Of a stretch of 64,000 nt of DNA, positions 8,244-17,287 are shown one piece after another. Numbering within the stretch: position 1 is the first letter of the stretch; each line of letters starts with the position of its first letter. Position numbers and translations under genes: made by a program. A model generated the notes under the pieces. It searched no databases, was not told the origin of the DNA, and saw only the letters and a program-made list of their open reading frames with translations. Source of the DNA: Pseudomonas graminis (GTDB taxonomy: Bacteria > Pseudomonadota > Gammaproteobacteria > Pseudomonadales > Pseudomonadaceae); contig NZ_FOHW01000014.1 in the NCBI RefSeq assembly GCF_900111735.1, positions 62,001 to 126,000 of the forward strand, in the 5' to 3' direction.

Positions 8244-10985
8244 TCAGTACTCGGTGTTGCCGTCGTAGTCCGTGTTGCCATTGGCTGCGTCGGTGTCTTC
8301 GCTCTGATCAAGCACACCGCCGGTCTTCACCGCTGGCAGGGTCACTTTGACCGAGTTCAGCGCCGAACGTGGCAGCGGGTTGCTGGTGGTGGTCGACAGT
8401 TCCTGACGGAACGAGTTGACCAGCTTGGCATTCAGACGGATGTCGTCCGAGGCCGCGCCCAGGCTGATGTTGAAGGTGTCGGCATCGATCACCCACTGCT
8501 TGCTCGCCTCGTCGAAGTACGCCAGCGAACGGTCGTTGAGTTCGATGGTGACGTGACGGGTTTCGCCCGGCTGCAGGAAGACCTTCTTGTAGCCTTTCAG
8601 CTCTTTGACGGCGCGCTCGACGGTCGGGTTCTGCTGGCCGACGTACAGCTCGGCGACTTCGGAACCGGCACGCTTGCCGCTGTTGGTCAGGTCGAACGAG
8701 ACCTTGATCGGCGTGTTGCCCACTGCAACGCCCGGAGTGACCGAGATGTTGTTGTAGGTGAACTGGGTGTACGACAGGCCGTGACCGAACGCGAACAGCG
8801 GTTTGGTGTTGGTCTTGTCGTAGCCACGGTAGCCGAGCATGGTCAGGTCGTTGGCGTAGCTGATTTCCTTGACCTTGGTGCGGGTGTTATCGAAGTTCGG
8901 GAAATCCTTGTACAGCGGATTGTCTTCGATGTTGCGCTCGATACTGATCGGCAGCTTGCCCGACGGGTTGACCTTGCCGAACAGGATCTCGGCCAGGGCC
9001 TGACCACCGTTCTGACCCGGGTAGAACGCGTGCAGCGCAGCCGGAACCTGGTCGATCCAGTCGCTCATTTTCAGCGCGGTACCGCCGTGCATGGTCACCA
9101 CGGTGTTCGGGTTGGCCTTGGCGATGTTCTGGATCAGCTCGTTCTGGTACTCAGGCAGATCGAAGCTGTGGTCGAAACCTTCACCTTCGTATTCAGCGCT
9201 GTTACCCACGGCAACCACGACCGCGTCGTATTGCGACAGGTCAGAAGGTGCGGTCAGCGAAGCGGTCGACATCTGCACGCCCACCAGGCCGCCCATGGTC
9301 GACAGGTAACCGTCACGGCGCGAGTACTCAAGCTTCACGTCGTAAGCCTTGCCAGCTTCCAGCTTGATCTTGCCGGAAACAGGGATGGTCGGCGGAATGC
9401 TCTTGTTGGTGATGTTCTCACCGTCGCCGTTGTCGATGACCTTCTCGCCGTTGACCCACAGACGCACAGCGCCGTCGGCACGGACTTTGAAGACTTGGTC
9501 GCCGCTGATGGTCGGGGTGACCTGACCGCTCCAGCGAATCGAGGTGTTGGCGGTGTCGCCATTGCTCGGCACGGTGTCGGTGGACCAGTCCAGATTGACA
9601 TAGGTGTCGATCTGGGTGGCCGATGGATCGCCGGACCAGGTGGCGTTGTTGAAGTACTCGGTCTTCATGCCAGCGACGCTGTTGCCTTTGCTGTCGGTGG
9701 TGGTCCAGTGCATTGCTGTCGGGTCGAGGGACAGGGTGTCGAGGAACTCGACCTTGGCGCCCGGGGCGATCTGGCGCAGGCCGCTCAGTTCGCTGATGTA
9801 ACGGGTAGCGTCAACGTGAGCACTGCCGAAACCGGTCGGCGGCGCGTACTTGGCCAGGTCGCCAACGACGGCGATGCGCTTGACCTTGTTCTTGTCCAGT
9901 GGCAGCACGTCGCCCTGGTTTTTCAGCAGCACGATGCCTTCGCGAGCGATGTTCAGAGCGACCTTGTTGCTGGTGGCGCTGTTCATGTTGTGCGTGGTCA
10001 GCGGTGCAAACTTGTCGAACTGGTACAGGTAGATGTTCTTCAGGATGCGGCGGACCTTGTCGTCGATGGTCGCCATGTCCAGCTCGCCGCTGTCCAGGTA
10101 AGGCTTGAGCACGCGGCTGTTCATCTGGCCGCCCATCATGTCCAGGTCGGTGCCGGCTTGTGCCGCTGGCAGACCGTGGACGACGGCGTTGTAGTCGCTC
10201 TGCACCAGACCCTTGAAGCCCCACTCCTTCTTCAGGATGTCGGCGATCAGGTGCTTGTTCTCGCAAGCGTATTCACCGTTCACTTTCTGGAACGAGCACA
10301 TCATCATCGCTACGGCGCTGTTCTTGGTAGCAGATTCGAACGGCGGCAGAGTCATCTCGCGCAGGACGCGCTCAGGCATGACCTGATTGAGGATGAAGCG
10401 GTTGGTTTCCTGGTCGTTACCGGCGTAGTGCTTGGCTTCGGCCCAGACGCGACGCTGCTGGATACCGTTGATGACCGCAGGGCCAAGGCTGGCGCCCAGG
10501 AACGGATCTTCACCGGAGAGGTATTCGAACGCACGGCCGCTCCACGGCATGCGGTACAGGTTCATGCCTGGGCCGGTGACGAACTGGTAGCCGCCGCTGG
10601 CAGTGTCGTAACCGAGGGCGCGACCGAAATCGATGGCGCGGCGCGGGTTGAAGGTGGCTGCCAGGTTCGGGCCGGACGGATAGACCACGCCCGGATCGTT
10701 GCCTTCGCTGGTGTAACGGATGCCTGCGCCGCCGTCAGCGCCGTGGATCTGTGGCACGCCGTACTGGCTGAGCGGTTTGACGTCCCAGCCGCCGATGCCG
10801 CCGATGTAGGCCAGCTTTTCTTCCTGAGTCATCTTCGCCAGGGTTTTTTCTGCTGCTTTGTCAGCGCGCAGTTCCTTGGCCGCCAGTTGCTCTTGGGTCG
10901 TGGTGTCTGCTGCGTTGGCGTGGCAGATGGCCAGGCTCAACAGAGCCAGTGCCGAGTGGGCACCGAAAGATTTACGTTTTTGCAT
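8244..10985 (-). CDS. Exported GH3 beta-glucosidase with inserted PA14 domain
   Basis: A 913-residue glycoside hydrolase family 3 enzyme that removes terminal beta-linked glucose. A Sec signal peptide (QKRKSFGAHSALALLSLA, ending near HANA) sends it to the periplasm or beyond. The N-terminal (beta/alpha) domain contains the AKHYAGNDQ substrate motif and the nucleophile Asp264 in QSDYNAV. The C-terminal GH3 domain follows, interrupted at about residues 440-570 by a PA14 carbohydrate-binding domain (TEYFNNATWSG ... GAVRLWVNGEKVIDN). A fibronectin III-like domain closes the enzyme (GSEVAELYVGQQNPTVERAVK starts it). GGAGAGCG precedes the ATG. It may use the T2SS next door, but that is inference. 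Confidence 0.92.
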   Translation of the reverse strand: MQKRKSFGAHSALALLSLAICHANAADTTTQEQLAAKELRADKAAEKTLAKMTQEEKLAYIGGIGGWDVKPLSQYGVPQIHGADGGAGIRYTSEGNDPGVVYPSGPNLAATFNPRRAIDFGRALGYDTASGGYQFVTGPGMNLYRMPWSGRAFEYLSGEDPFLGASLGPAVINGIQQRRVWAEAKHYAGNDQETNRFILNQVMPERVLREMTLPPFESATKNSAVAMMMCSFQKVNGEYACENKHLIADILKKEWGFKGLVQSDYNAVVHGLPAAQAGTDLDMMGGQMNSRVLKPYLDSGELDMATIDDKVRRILKNIYLYQFDKFAPLTTHNMNSATSNKVALNIAREGIVLLKNQGDVLPLDKNKVKRIAVVGDLAKYAPPTGFGSAHVDATRYISELSGLRQIAPGAKVEFLDTLSLDPTAMHWTTTDSKGNSVAGMKTEYFNNATWSGDPSATQIDTYVNLDWSTDTVPSNGDTANTSIRWSGQVTPTISGDQVFKVRADGAVRLWVNGEKVIDNGDGENITNKSIPPTIPVSGKIKLEAGKAYDVKLEYSRRDGYLSTMGGLVGVQMSTASLTAPSDLSQYDAVVVAVGNSAEYEGEGFDHSFDLPEYQNELIQNIAKANPNTVVTMHGGTALKMSDWIDQVPAALHAFYPGQNGGQALAEILFGKVNPSGKLPISIERNIEDNPLYKDFPNFDNTRTKVKEISYANDLTMLGYRGYDKTNTKPLFAFGHGLSYTQFTYNNISVTPGVAVGNTPIKVSFDLTNSGKRAGSEVAELYVGQQNPTVERAVKELKGYKKVFLQPGETRHVTIELNDRSLAYFDEASKQWVIDADTFNISLGAASDDIRLNAKLVNSFRQELSTTTSNPLPRSALNSVKVTLPAVKTGGVLDQSEDTDAANGNTDYDGNTEY

Positions 10986-11454
10986 AGGTGACGCTCTCCA
11001 AGTATCGCCCGCGCTCTTTTGTCGCAGTTGACACGCCGCAGGCCTTTATTTCAGGCACTACTCAGCTTTTACCAAAGTTTCTCGAAAGAACATCGGCAAG
11101 CGGAAAGGGGCGTAACAACAACACGAAAAGTGTGGGCGATATAATCTTCTGTAACTAACGTTAATGGCGATGGGCCACCGAACTGCACGAGCATTGCCCG
11201 AGACCTTTAAATTAAGGCAATTGTTTTCAAGTGATGTCAAACAAAAAAATCAATCTTTAACAAACTCGACATTTTTTGATACATCCCCTGAACTCTTGCT
11301 AAACCTACAGGTCTGTAGGTTTAGCAATTTTCACGGATCGCCGCCAGAACCCCCGAAAATACTGGGGCTTAGCTCTAAGAAAGACGGCGAACCTGCGCTG
11401 AAGCCCAGCGTTGCGATCATTTCAAACATATGACAAACATTGGAGAAACATCAC
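10986..11454. other. Divergent intergenic region between GH3 gene and small exported protein
   Basis: About 470 bases without a supported gene, AT-richer than its surroundings. It must hold the promoter of the GH3 gene (minus strand) and of the small protein at 11455 (plus strand). The only clear structure is the 32-base dyad at 11296-11327. Reading frames at 11058-11240 and 11164-11433 lack ribosome sites and family features. Confidence 0.6.
11296..11327. promoter_or_regulatory. Perfect inverted repeat, candidate operator
   Basis: Two 15-base arms (ttgctaaacctacag and complement) flank a 2-base centre. The outer hexamers ttgcta and tagcaa are 20 bases apart, the stretched spacing seen in MerR-type promoters, with an 18-bp core dyad between them. 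The small gap argues against a simple terminator, although aatttt follows. It lies about 130 bases before the small exported protein gene. Which regulator binds is unknown. Confidence 0.45.
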
Positions 11455-11682
11455 ATGAAATTGCCAGTACTGGGCGCTATCGCCGCACTGACCCTGTCGT
11501 TTGCAACTGCAACAATGGCCGCTGATTCCGATACTCAGGAAACTGTTTCCGGCGCAGCAGATTCTACCGTCATGACCCAGACCCAAGATGCAAAAGCGGT
11601 TAAGAAAGCCACTAAGCAGAATCAGGCTGATGAAAACAAGCGTGGCCGTCCGACTGCTAAAACTTCATCTGCGACAAACTAA
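11455..11682 (+). CDS. Small exported lysine-rich protein
   Basis: A 75-residue protein starting at ATG 11455 with GGAG upstream; a TTG at 11440 is in frame but is part of the ribosome site. A clear Sec signal (KLPVLGAIAALTLSFATAT) is cleaved near MAADS, leaving about 50 residues rich in Asp, Thr, Lys and Gln with no cysteine, so probably disordered in the periplasm. I do not recognise a named family. It stands alone between the GH3 gene and the T2SS operon, ahead of a weak terminator. Confidence 0.65.
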   Translation: MKLPVLGAIAALTLSFATATMAADSDTQETVSGAADSTVMTQTQDAKAVKKATKQNQADENKRGRPTAKTSSATN

Positions 11683-11744
11683 CGCACTGTCGTTCAGTCG
11701 CGGTTAAGCAGCATACTGTTATACGCAATATTTTTTCACACCCC

Positions 11745-11766
11745 AGAGGTCTCGTCAGAGGCCTCT
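11745..11766 (+). terminator. Weak terminator-like hairpin upstream of gspE
   Basis: A 7-bp stem (agaggtc with ggcctct, one G-T pair) and an 8-base loop, followed by cttattt. It probably ends the small-protein transcript just before the T2SS operon. Confidence 0.4.
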
Positions 11767-11784
11767 CTTATTTGAACCGGTGCT

Positions 11785-13509
11785 GTGTCCATTCATCCGT
11801 CCCCTATAGATAGCCAACAGCTCACCGCGCACTCGGCCGAAGCGCTGTGTGCCTGGCTGTTGGCAAATGCCGGGCTCAAGACAGGTGATCTGGAACGGGC
11901 GCAGCGACTGGCTCAGGAATCCGAAGGCAGTTCGCTGACTGAATTGCTGACTCGCCTGGGGCTGGTCTCGGAACTGGACCTGGCCAAGGCATGGGCTTCG
12001 ACGCTGCAGGCGCCGTTGCTGCTGGCGGAGAACGTGACGCTGTCGGGCGAGCCTTTGCCGGAGTTGAGCGAACGCTTCCTGCGGCACTATCGCCTGTTGC
12101 CCATCGGCGCCCATGCCGATGGCGTGCATGTATTGGCCGCCAACCCGGGCAATGCCTACGGGCTGGACGCCGTGGCCTACGCCTGCCAGGCGCCGGTGTA
12201 CGTGTCGGTCGGTGCCGGCAGTGAGGTCGACGGGCTGATCGAGCGTTATTACGGCCAGGGCCGCTCAGCCATGGGCTCGCTGATCGAGACCCTCGATGAG
12301 CACGGCGGCGCTGAAGAAGACATCGAGCATCTAAAGGACCTCGCCTCCGAGGCGCCGGTCATCCGGCTGGTCAACCTGATCCTGCAGCGCGCTGTCGAGC
12401 AACGCGCGTCGGACATTCATATAGAGCCCTTTGAAAGCCAGCTGAAAGTGCGCTATCGCATCGACGGCGTGCTCCACGAAGCCGAAGCACCGCCCTCCAG
12501 CTCTTCAGCCGCCATTATTTCGCGATTGAAGATCATGGCGCGGCTGGACATCGCCGAGCGTCGTCTGCCCCAGGACGGCCGCATCATGTTGCGCATCCAG
12601 GGCAAAGAGCTGGACCTGCGGGTGAGCACGGTGCCTACCAGCTTTGGTGAGTCGGTGGTGATGCGACTGCTGGATCGGCAGACCGTCAGCTTCGACTTCC
12701 CCAGCCTGGGCATGGACGGCGAACGCCTGCAGAACTTCCTCGACGTGCTGGAAAACCCCCACGGCATTCTGTTGGTGACCGGCCCCACCGGTTCCGGCAA
12801 AACCACCACGCTGTACACCGCGCTGTCACGCCTTAATACGGCCGAGCGCAAGATCATTACCGTGGAAGACCCGGTCGAGTATCAGCTTGAGGGCATCAAC
12901 CAGATTCAGGTCAAGCCGTCCATTGGCCTGGACTTCGCCGGCGCCCTGCGCTCCATCGTCCGGCAAGACCCGGACGTGATCATGATCGGCGAGATGCGTG
13001 ACCTGGAAACCTGCCGCATCGCCATTCAGTCCTCGCTGACCGGGCACCTTGTGCTTTCCACGCTGCACACCAACAGTGCCGCCGCGAGTATCACCCGGCT
13101 GCTGGACATGGGCGTCGAAAGCTATCTCATCGCCTCTACCGTGAAAGGCATTCTGGCCCAGCGGCTGGTGCGCAGGCTCGATCCGCTCACGCGCATCGCC
13201 TTCGAAGCACCGCCGGAACTGGTCGCCGAGCACGGCCTGGACCGCTTCACCGATCAGCGTCCCATCATGCTTTATCGTCCGGCCAGCGAATTGCCCGGCG
13301 GCGGTTACCACGGCCGCAGCGCGATCACCGAATTGCTGGTGATGAACGAAGAGCTGCGCGGCCTGCTGATGCGTCAGGCCGATGCCTCGACGCTGGAACA
13401 GGCCGCCCGCCGTGGTGGCCTGCGCACCTTATATGAAGAGGGCCTGCGCCAGGCCGTGGCCGGTGTGACGTCCCTTGAAGAGGTGCTGCGCGTTACGCGT
13501 GGCGACTGA
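11785..13509 (+). CDS. gspE: Type II secretion ATPase GspE
   Basis: The 574-residue cytoplasmic motor of the T2SS. An N-terminal helical N1E-like domain (to about residue 160) binds GspL. The secretion ATPase core has Walker A GPTGSGKTTT, Walker B IMIGEMRDLETC, and the GHLVLSTLHTNSA histidine box. The tetracysteine zinc motif common near the C-terminus of GspE is absent: the corresponding segment contains ASELPGGGYHGRSAITELL and no cysteine. The start is a GTG at 11785. It is the first gene of an operon whose members touch or overlap throughout. Confidence 0.93.
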   Translation: MSIHPSPIDSQQLTAHSAEALCAWLLANAGLKTGDLERAQRLAQESEGSSLTELLTRLGLVSELDLAKAWASTLQAPLLLAENVTLSGEPLPELSERFLRHYRLLPIGAHADGVHVLAANPGNAYGLDAVAYACQAPVYVSVGAGSEVDGLIERYYGQGRSAMGSLIETLDEHGGAEEDIEHLKDLASEAPVIRLVNLILQRAVEQRASDIHIEPFESQLKVRYRIDGVLHEAEAPPSSSSAAIISRLKIMARLDIAERRLPQDGRIMLRIQGKELDLRVSTVPTSFGESVVMRLLDRQTVSFDFPSLGMDGERLQNFLDVLENPHGILLVTGPTGSGKTTTLYTALSRLNTAERKIITVEDPVEYQLEGINQIQVKPSIGLDFAGALRSIVRQDPDVIMIGEMRDLETCRIAIQSSLTGHLVLSTLHTNSAAASITRLLDMGVESYLIASTVKGILAQRLVRRLDPLTRIAFEAPPELVAEHGLDRFTDQRPIMLYRPASELPGGGYHGRSAITELLVMNEELRGLLMRQADASTLEQAARRGGLRTLYEEGLRQAVAGVTSLEEVLRVTRGD

Positions 13510-13511
13510 CC

Positions 13512-14714
13512 ATGGCTCATTTCAAATACCGCGCACTGGATGCCGACGGCGTCGCCCAACAGGGCACCCTCGAAGCCGCCGATCAGAACGCGGCGACAGC
13601 CGTGCTGCACAAGCGCGGTCTGCTGCTGCTCAGTCTTGAGGCCAGCGCCAACAGCGGCCTGCGCGCAGCCATGCGCCGGGGTGCAATGAACGGCGCGGCG
13701 CTGGTGAGTTTCACCCAGCAACTGGCGACCCTGCTCGGTGCCGGCCAGCCGCTGGAACGCGCCCTGACCATCCTGCTCAAGCAAACCCACGAGCCCAAGC
13801 GCCAGGCGTTGCTCGAACGGATTCGCGAACAGGTCAAGGCCGGTAAACCCTTGAGCCAGGCGCTGGAAGAAGAACACGGCCAGTTTTCCAGCCTGTACAT
13901 CAGCATGGTCCGCGCGGGTGAAGCCGGCGGCTCCCTGGAAAACACCCTGCGTCAACTCAGCGAGTACCTGGAACGCAGCCAGATGCTGCGCGGCGAAGTC
14001 ATCAATGCGCTGATCTACCCGATCTTTCTGGTGGTCGGCGTGCTCGGCTCGCTGGCCCTGCTGCTGGCCTACGTGGTGCCACAGTTCGTGCCGATCTTTC
14101 GTGATCTGGGCGTGCCGATCCCGTTCATCACCCAGGCGATTCTGTGGCTGGGGGAATTCCTCAGCGCTTACGGATTGCTATTGCTCGGAGCGATCATCGG
14201 CCTGATCTGGACCGTTGCCGTGTTGCGCCGCGATCCTCAGCGGCGCCAGCGGCATGACCGACGCCTGCTGTTTATCAAAGTCATCGGCCCGCTGTTGCAG
14301 CGGATCGAAGCCGCGCGTCTGGCGCGAACCCTCGGCACACTGCTGAGCAACGGCGTCGCGCTGTTACAGGCGATGACCATCGTCCGTCAGGTCTGCGGCA
14401 ACTACGCCCTGCGCGCCCAGGTCGAGCAAGCCACCGAGTGGGTCAAGGGTGGCGGCACGCTGGCCCAGGCGTTCGGCGAACAACCGCTGCTGCCGGAACT
14501 GGCCCTGCAGATGATTGAAGTCGGCGAGCAGGCCGGCAATCTCGACGGCATGCTGCTCAAAGTCGCCGACGTGTTCGACGTCGAGGCCAAGCGCGGCATC
14601 GACCGTCTGCTCGCCGCGCTGGTGCCGAGCCTGACCGTTGTCATGGCAGTGATGGTGGCGGTGATCATGCTCGCCATCATGCTGCCGCTGATGAGCCTTA
14701 CCAGTAACATTTGA
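13512..14714 (+). CDS. gspF: Type II secretion inner-membrane platform protein GspF
   Basis: A 400-residue polytopic protein of the assembly platform. Two repeated T2SF domains (about residues 70-190 and 270-395) surround three membrane segments near 170-190, 215-240 and 370-395. Typical motifs are FTQQLATLLGAGQPLERAL in the first repeat and ARTLGTLLSNGVALLQAM in the second. It begins two bases after gspE. It couples the GspE motor to pseudopilus assembly. Confidence 0.93.
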   Translation: MAHFKYRALDADGVAQQGTLEAADQNAATAVLHKRGLLLLSLEASANSGLRAAMRRGAMNGAALVSFTQQLATLLGAGQPLERALTILLKQTHEPKRQALLERIREQVKAGKPLSQALEEEHGQFSSLYISMVRAGEAGGSLENTLRQLSEYLERSQMLRGEVINALIYPIFLVVGVLGSLALLLAYVVPQFVPIFRDLGVPIPFITQAILWLGEFLSAYGLLLLGAIIGLIWTVAVLRRDPQRRQRHDRRLLFIKVIGPLLQRIEAARLARTLGTLLSNGVALLQAMTIVRQVCGNYALRAQVEQATEWVKGGGTLAQAFGEQPLLPELALQMIEVGEQAGNLDGMLLKVADVFDVEAKRGIDRLLAALVPSLTVVMAVMVAVIMLAIMLPLMSLTSNI

Positions 14715-14724
14715 GGAAATACAC

Positions 14725-15150
14725 ATGTCCCGATTCAACGCTGCCCAAGGCCGTCGCCAGGGCGGTTTCACCCTGCTGGAAATGCTCGCGGTCATCGTGC
14801 TGCTGGGCATCGTCGCCACCATCGTCGTGCGTCAGGTCGGCGGCAACGTCGACAAGGGCAAATACGGCGCAGGCAAGGCGCAACTCGCCAGCCTCGGCAT
14901 GAAAGTCGAAAGCTACGGCCTGGACGTCGGCACGCCGCCGGCCAATCTGCAGCAACTGGTGACCAAGCCGGCCAACGCCACCGGCTGGGCCGGCCCGTAC
15001 GCCAAGCCTTCGGACCTGAAAGACCCGTTCGGCCATGCGTTCGGCTACCGCTACCCGGGCGAGCACGGCAGCTTCGACCTGATCTTCTTCGGTCAGGACG
15101 GTCAGCCTGGCGGTGACGGCTACAAGGCCGACATCGGCAACTGGGAATAA
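14725..15150 (+). CDS. gspG: Major pseudopilin GspG
   Basis: A 141-residue type IV pilin-like protein. The prepilin peptidase site and hydrophobic helix read GGFTLLEMLAVIVLLGIVA, with the glutamate at position +5 of the mature protein. The C-terminal GspG calcium-loop region appears as DPFGHAFGYRYPGEHGSFDL and ends FFGQDGQPGGDG. It polymerises into the pseudopilus that pushes substrates through the secretin. A TGAGGAA ribosome site precedes ATG 14725. The processing enzyme (PilD/GspO) is not in this window. Confidence 0.93.
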   Translation: MSRFNAAQGRRQGGFTLLEMLAVIVLLGIVATIVVRQVGGNVDKGKYGAGKAQLASLGMKVESYGLDVGTPPANLQQLVTKPANATGWAGPYAKPSDLKDPFGHAFGYRYPGEHGSFDLIFFGQDGQPGGDGYKADIGNWE

Positions 15151-15151
15151 T

Positions 15152-15589
15152 ATGCACGCCCTGCCCCGCGCCCGCGGCTTCACCCTGTTCGAATTGCTGG
15201 TGGTGATCGTTCTGATCGGCATCAGTGTCGGCCTGGTAAGCTTTGGCGTGGGTCGGGGTTTGCACGCGGCCAGTGAACGTCGCGCGTTGAGCGAAGTGGT
15301 GCAGTCCCTGCGCGCGGCGCGGGTGCAGGCGATCGTCAGCGGGCAACCGGCGCAGACGCGCTTTGACCTGCGCAACGGGCGCCTTCAGGGCCCCCACCTC
15401 AAGCCGGTGCAACTGCCCACCGATATGCGCGTGCAATTGCAGACCGCCGACGGCCTGGGCCCGGCGTTCGAGTTCTACCCGGACGGCGGTTCCAGCGGCG
15501 GCCACCTGCTGCTGGCCCGGGGCGACAAACACTGGCGCGTGGACATCAACTGGCTGACCGGCAACGTTCAGTTGCGCACGCTCAATTGA
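15152..15589 (+). CDS. gspH: Minor pseudopilin GspH
   Basis: A 145-residue pseudopilin with the cleavage motif ARGFTLFELLVVIVLIGIS near its N-terminus and a C-terminal beta-rich GspH domain. The ATG at 15152 immediately follows the gspG stop; an upstream in-frame start at 15113 lies inside gspG and is unlikely. It joins the pseudopilus below the tip. Confidence 0.88.
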   Translation: MHALPRARGFTLFELLVVIVLIGISVGLVSFGVGRGLHAASERRALSEVVQSLRAARVQAIVSGQPAQTRFDLRNGRLQGPHLKPVQLPTDMRVQLQTADGLGPAFEFYPDGGSSGGHLLLARGDKHWRVDINWLTGNVQLRTLN

Positions 15590-15954
15590 CGCATCAGCGC
15601 GGTTTTACATTGCTGGAAATGCTCGCTGCCCTGGCGGTGCTGGCGGTGTGCAGCAGCGTGCTGGTGGTGGCGTTCGGGCAGAGCGCGCGGGCCTTGCAGC
15701 AGGCCCAGCGCAGTGATCGGCTGAGCCTGGCCGCGCGCTCGTTGATGGATGAAGCCAGCGCCGGTCGCTTGCAGCCGGGTCGGACCGAAGGCAAATGGAG
15801 CGGCGTGACCTGGCAGATGGAGGTCAGCGCGCTGCCCCGCGGTAATGCGCCGGCGACCGCCTGGCGGCTGGACCTTGAGGTCAGCGACGGCGCCCGCCGC
15901 GCCCGTTACAGCACCCTGCAAGTGCGCAGCGCCGGTTCTGGAGCCGGGCAATGA
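15586..15954 (+). CDS. gspI: Minor pseudopilin GspI
   Basis: A 122-residue pseudopilin starting with TTG at 15586, overlapping the gspH stop by four bases. The motif QRGFTLLEMLAALAVLAVC marks the peptidase site and helix, followed by a short GspI C-domain ending near YSTLQVRSAG. GspI nucleates the tip complex with GspJ and GspK. Confidence 0.86.
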   Translation: MTHQRGFTLLEMLAALAVLAVCSSVLVVAFGQSARALQQAQRSDRLSLAARSLMDEASAGRLQPGRTEGKWSGVTWQMEVSALPRGNAPATAWRLDLEVSDGARRARYSTLQVRSAGSGAGQ

Positions 15955-16562
15955 AGCGCCGCGCTCGGGGTTTTACCCTGCTCGAAGTGTTGGTCGTATT
16001 GAGCCTGCTCGGCGTGCTGCTGACCATGGTTGGCGCGGCCATCACCGGGGCCAACCGCGCCATGGCCAAGGCCGAGCGTTACAGCACGCGGCTCGATGAA
16101 ATACGTTCGACACAGAATTTCTTGCGCAACGCCATCGGCCAGTCGCTGCCACTGGCGGCCGGAGGATCCGAGCCCGGCCAGGCACCGGTGTTCGAGGGCG
16201 ACGCCCAGGCCATGAGCTTTTATGCGCCGCTGCCCGCCACATTGGGCGGCGGTTTGTACCGGCACAGCGTGACGCTGGCAGCCGGTCAGCGTTTACAGGT
16301 CAGCCTGGAGCGCCTGCGCGGTCAGACGTTGTTACCGGCCGAAGAGCCCCAGGTGCTGTTGCATGACGTGCGCTCGCTGCAACTGAGTTATCGCGGCGTG
16401 TCGCCCACCGGTGAATCCACGGCGTGGCTGGACCACTGGCCCTGGCCAGGACGCCTGCCGATCAGCGTGCGCATCGACGCGCAACTGGCCGGTCCTGTGC
16501 CCTGGCCGTTACAGAGCATCAATCTGCGCCTGGACCTGTCCGGCGAGGCACACACGTTATGA
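15951..16562 (+). CDS. gspJ: Minor pseudopilin GspJ
   Basis: A 203-residue pseudopilin. It overlaps gspI by four bases and begins RRARGFTLLEVLVVLSLLGV, the pseudopilin motif. The rest is a beta-rich GspJ domain with the typical LLHDVRSLQLSYRG segment. It is part of the pseudopilus tip with GspI and GspK. Confidence 0.88.
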   Translation: MKRRARGFTLLEVLVVLSLLGVLLTMVGAAITGANRAMAKAERYSTRLDEIRSTQNFLRNAIGQSLPLAAGGSEPGQAPVFEGDAQAMSFYAPLPATLGGGLYRHSVTLAAGQRLQVSLERLRGQTLLPAEEPQVLLHDVRSLQLSYRGVSPTGESTAWLDHWPWPGRLPISVRIDAQLAGPVPWPLQSINLRLDLSGEAHTL

Positions 16563-17287
16563 ACGGCCGTCGGCAAACAGGCGTGGCATTGCTGCTGGTG
16601 TTGTGGGTGCTGGCGCTGCTGAGTACCCTGCTGGCCGGTTTGCTCGGCTGGGTGCATTTGCAGAACCGCCAGGCGCTGTGGCAACGCCAGCACACCCAAG
16701 GTGTACTCGCAGCGGAAGCCGGGATCGGCATGGCGGTGCTGGCGCAGCTGGACCGCGACCCGGTACGCCACTGGAAAGCCGACGGTCAGCCCCACGGGTT
16801 GCGCTTCGATCAGGCCGCCCTGGCGGTGAGTCTGGGCAGCGAGACCGGAAAGCTCGACCTTAACGCAGCGCCAGCCGAATCCTTCGCCCGCCTGCTGGTG
16901 GCGTGCGGTGCGAATCCGGACCTGGCGCGGCAAGTGGCCCAGGGCCTGGAGCAGCGTCGCGGCGGTGGTCGGGCACCGCTGCGGATGGTCGAGGAAGTGC
17001 GCGAGCTGCCGGGCATCGGCCAGCCGCTGTATCAGTGCGCCAGCCCGCACGTGACGTTATGGAGCGGCCTGGCCGCGCCCGATCCGCGCATGGCGTCGCC
17101 CTGGCTGCGGCAAGCGCTGGGTCTGCCGCAAGCGGGCCCCGCGACCGAAGACGCAGGACCGGTCATCAATATTCGAAGCCAGGCGACATTGCCCGGCGGT
17201 TACACCACGACGCTCAACGTCACGTTGTTATTGAACCCATCGAAGGAGGGAGCGCGACCGTATCGCGTTCTGCGTTGGCAAGAATGA
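16559..17287 (+). CDS. gspK: Minor pseudopilin GspK
   Basis: A 242-residue tip pseudopilin that overlaps gspJ in ATGA. The N-terminus RQTGVALLLVLWVLALLSTL lacks the +5 glutamate, as is usual for GspK. The soluble part has the KLDLNAAPAESFARLL and ELPGI segments of GspK helix-hairpin-helix-like domains. An extended frame from 16424 lies inside gspJ and is not used. The family averages about 300 residues, so this is a short version. Confidence 0.87.
   Translation: MNGRRQTGVALLLVLWVLALLSTLLAGLLGWVHLQNRQALWQRQHTQGVLAAEAGIGMAVLAQLDRDPVRHWKADGQPHGLRFDQAALAVSLGSETGKLDLNAAPAESFARLLVACGANPDLARQVAQGLEQRRGGGRAPLRMVEEVRELPGIGQPLYQCASPHVTLWSGLAAPDPRMASPWLRQALGLPQAGPATEDAGPVINIRSQATLPGGYTTTLNVTLLLNPSKEGARPYRVLRWQE

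Noticed and set aside
8553..10991. An 812-codon open frame on the plus strand opposite the GH3 gene
   Set aside because: It is the exact antisense of a well-supported enzyme gene, has no ribosome site or domain, and arises from high-GC codon bias.
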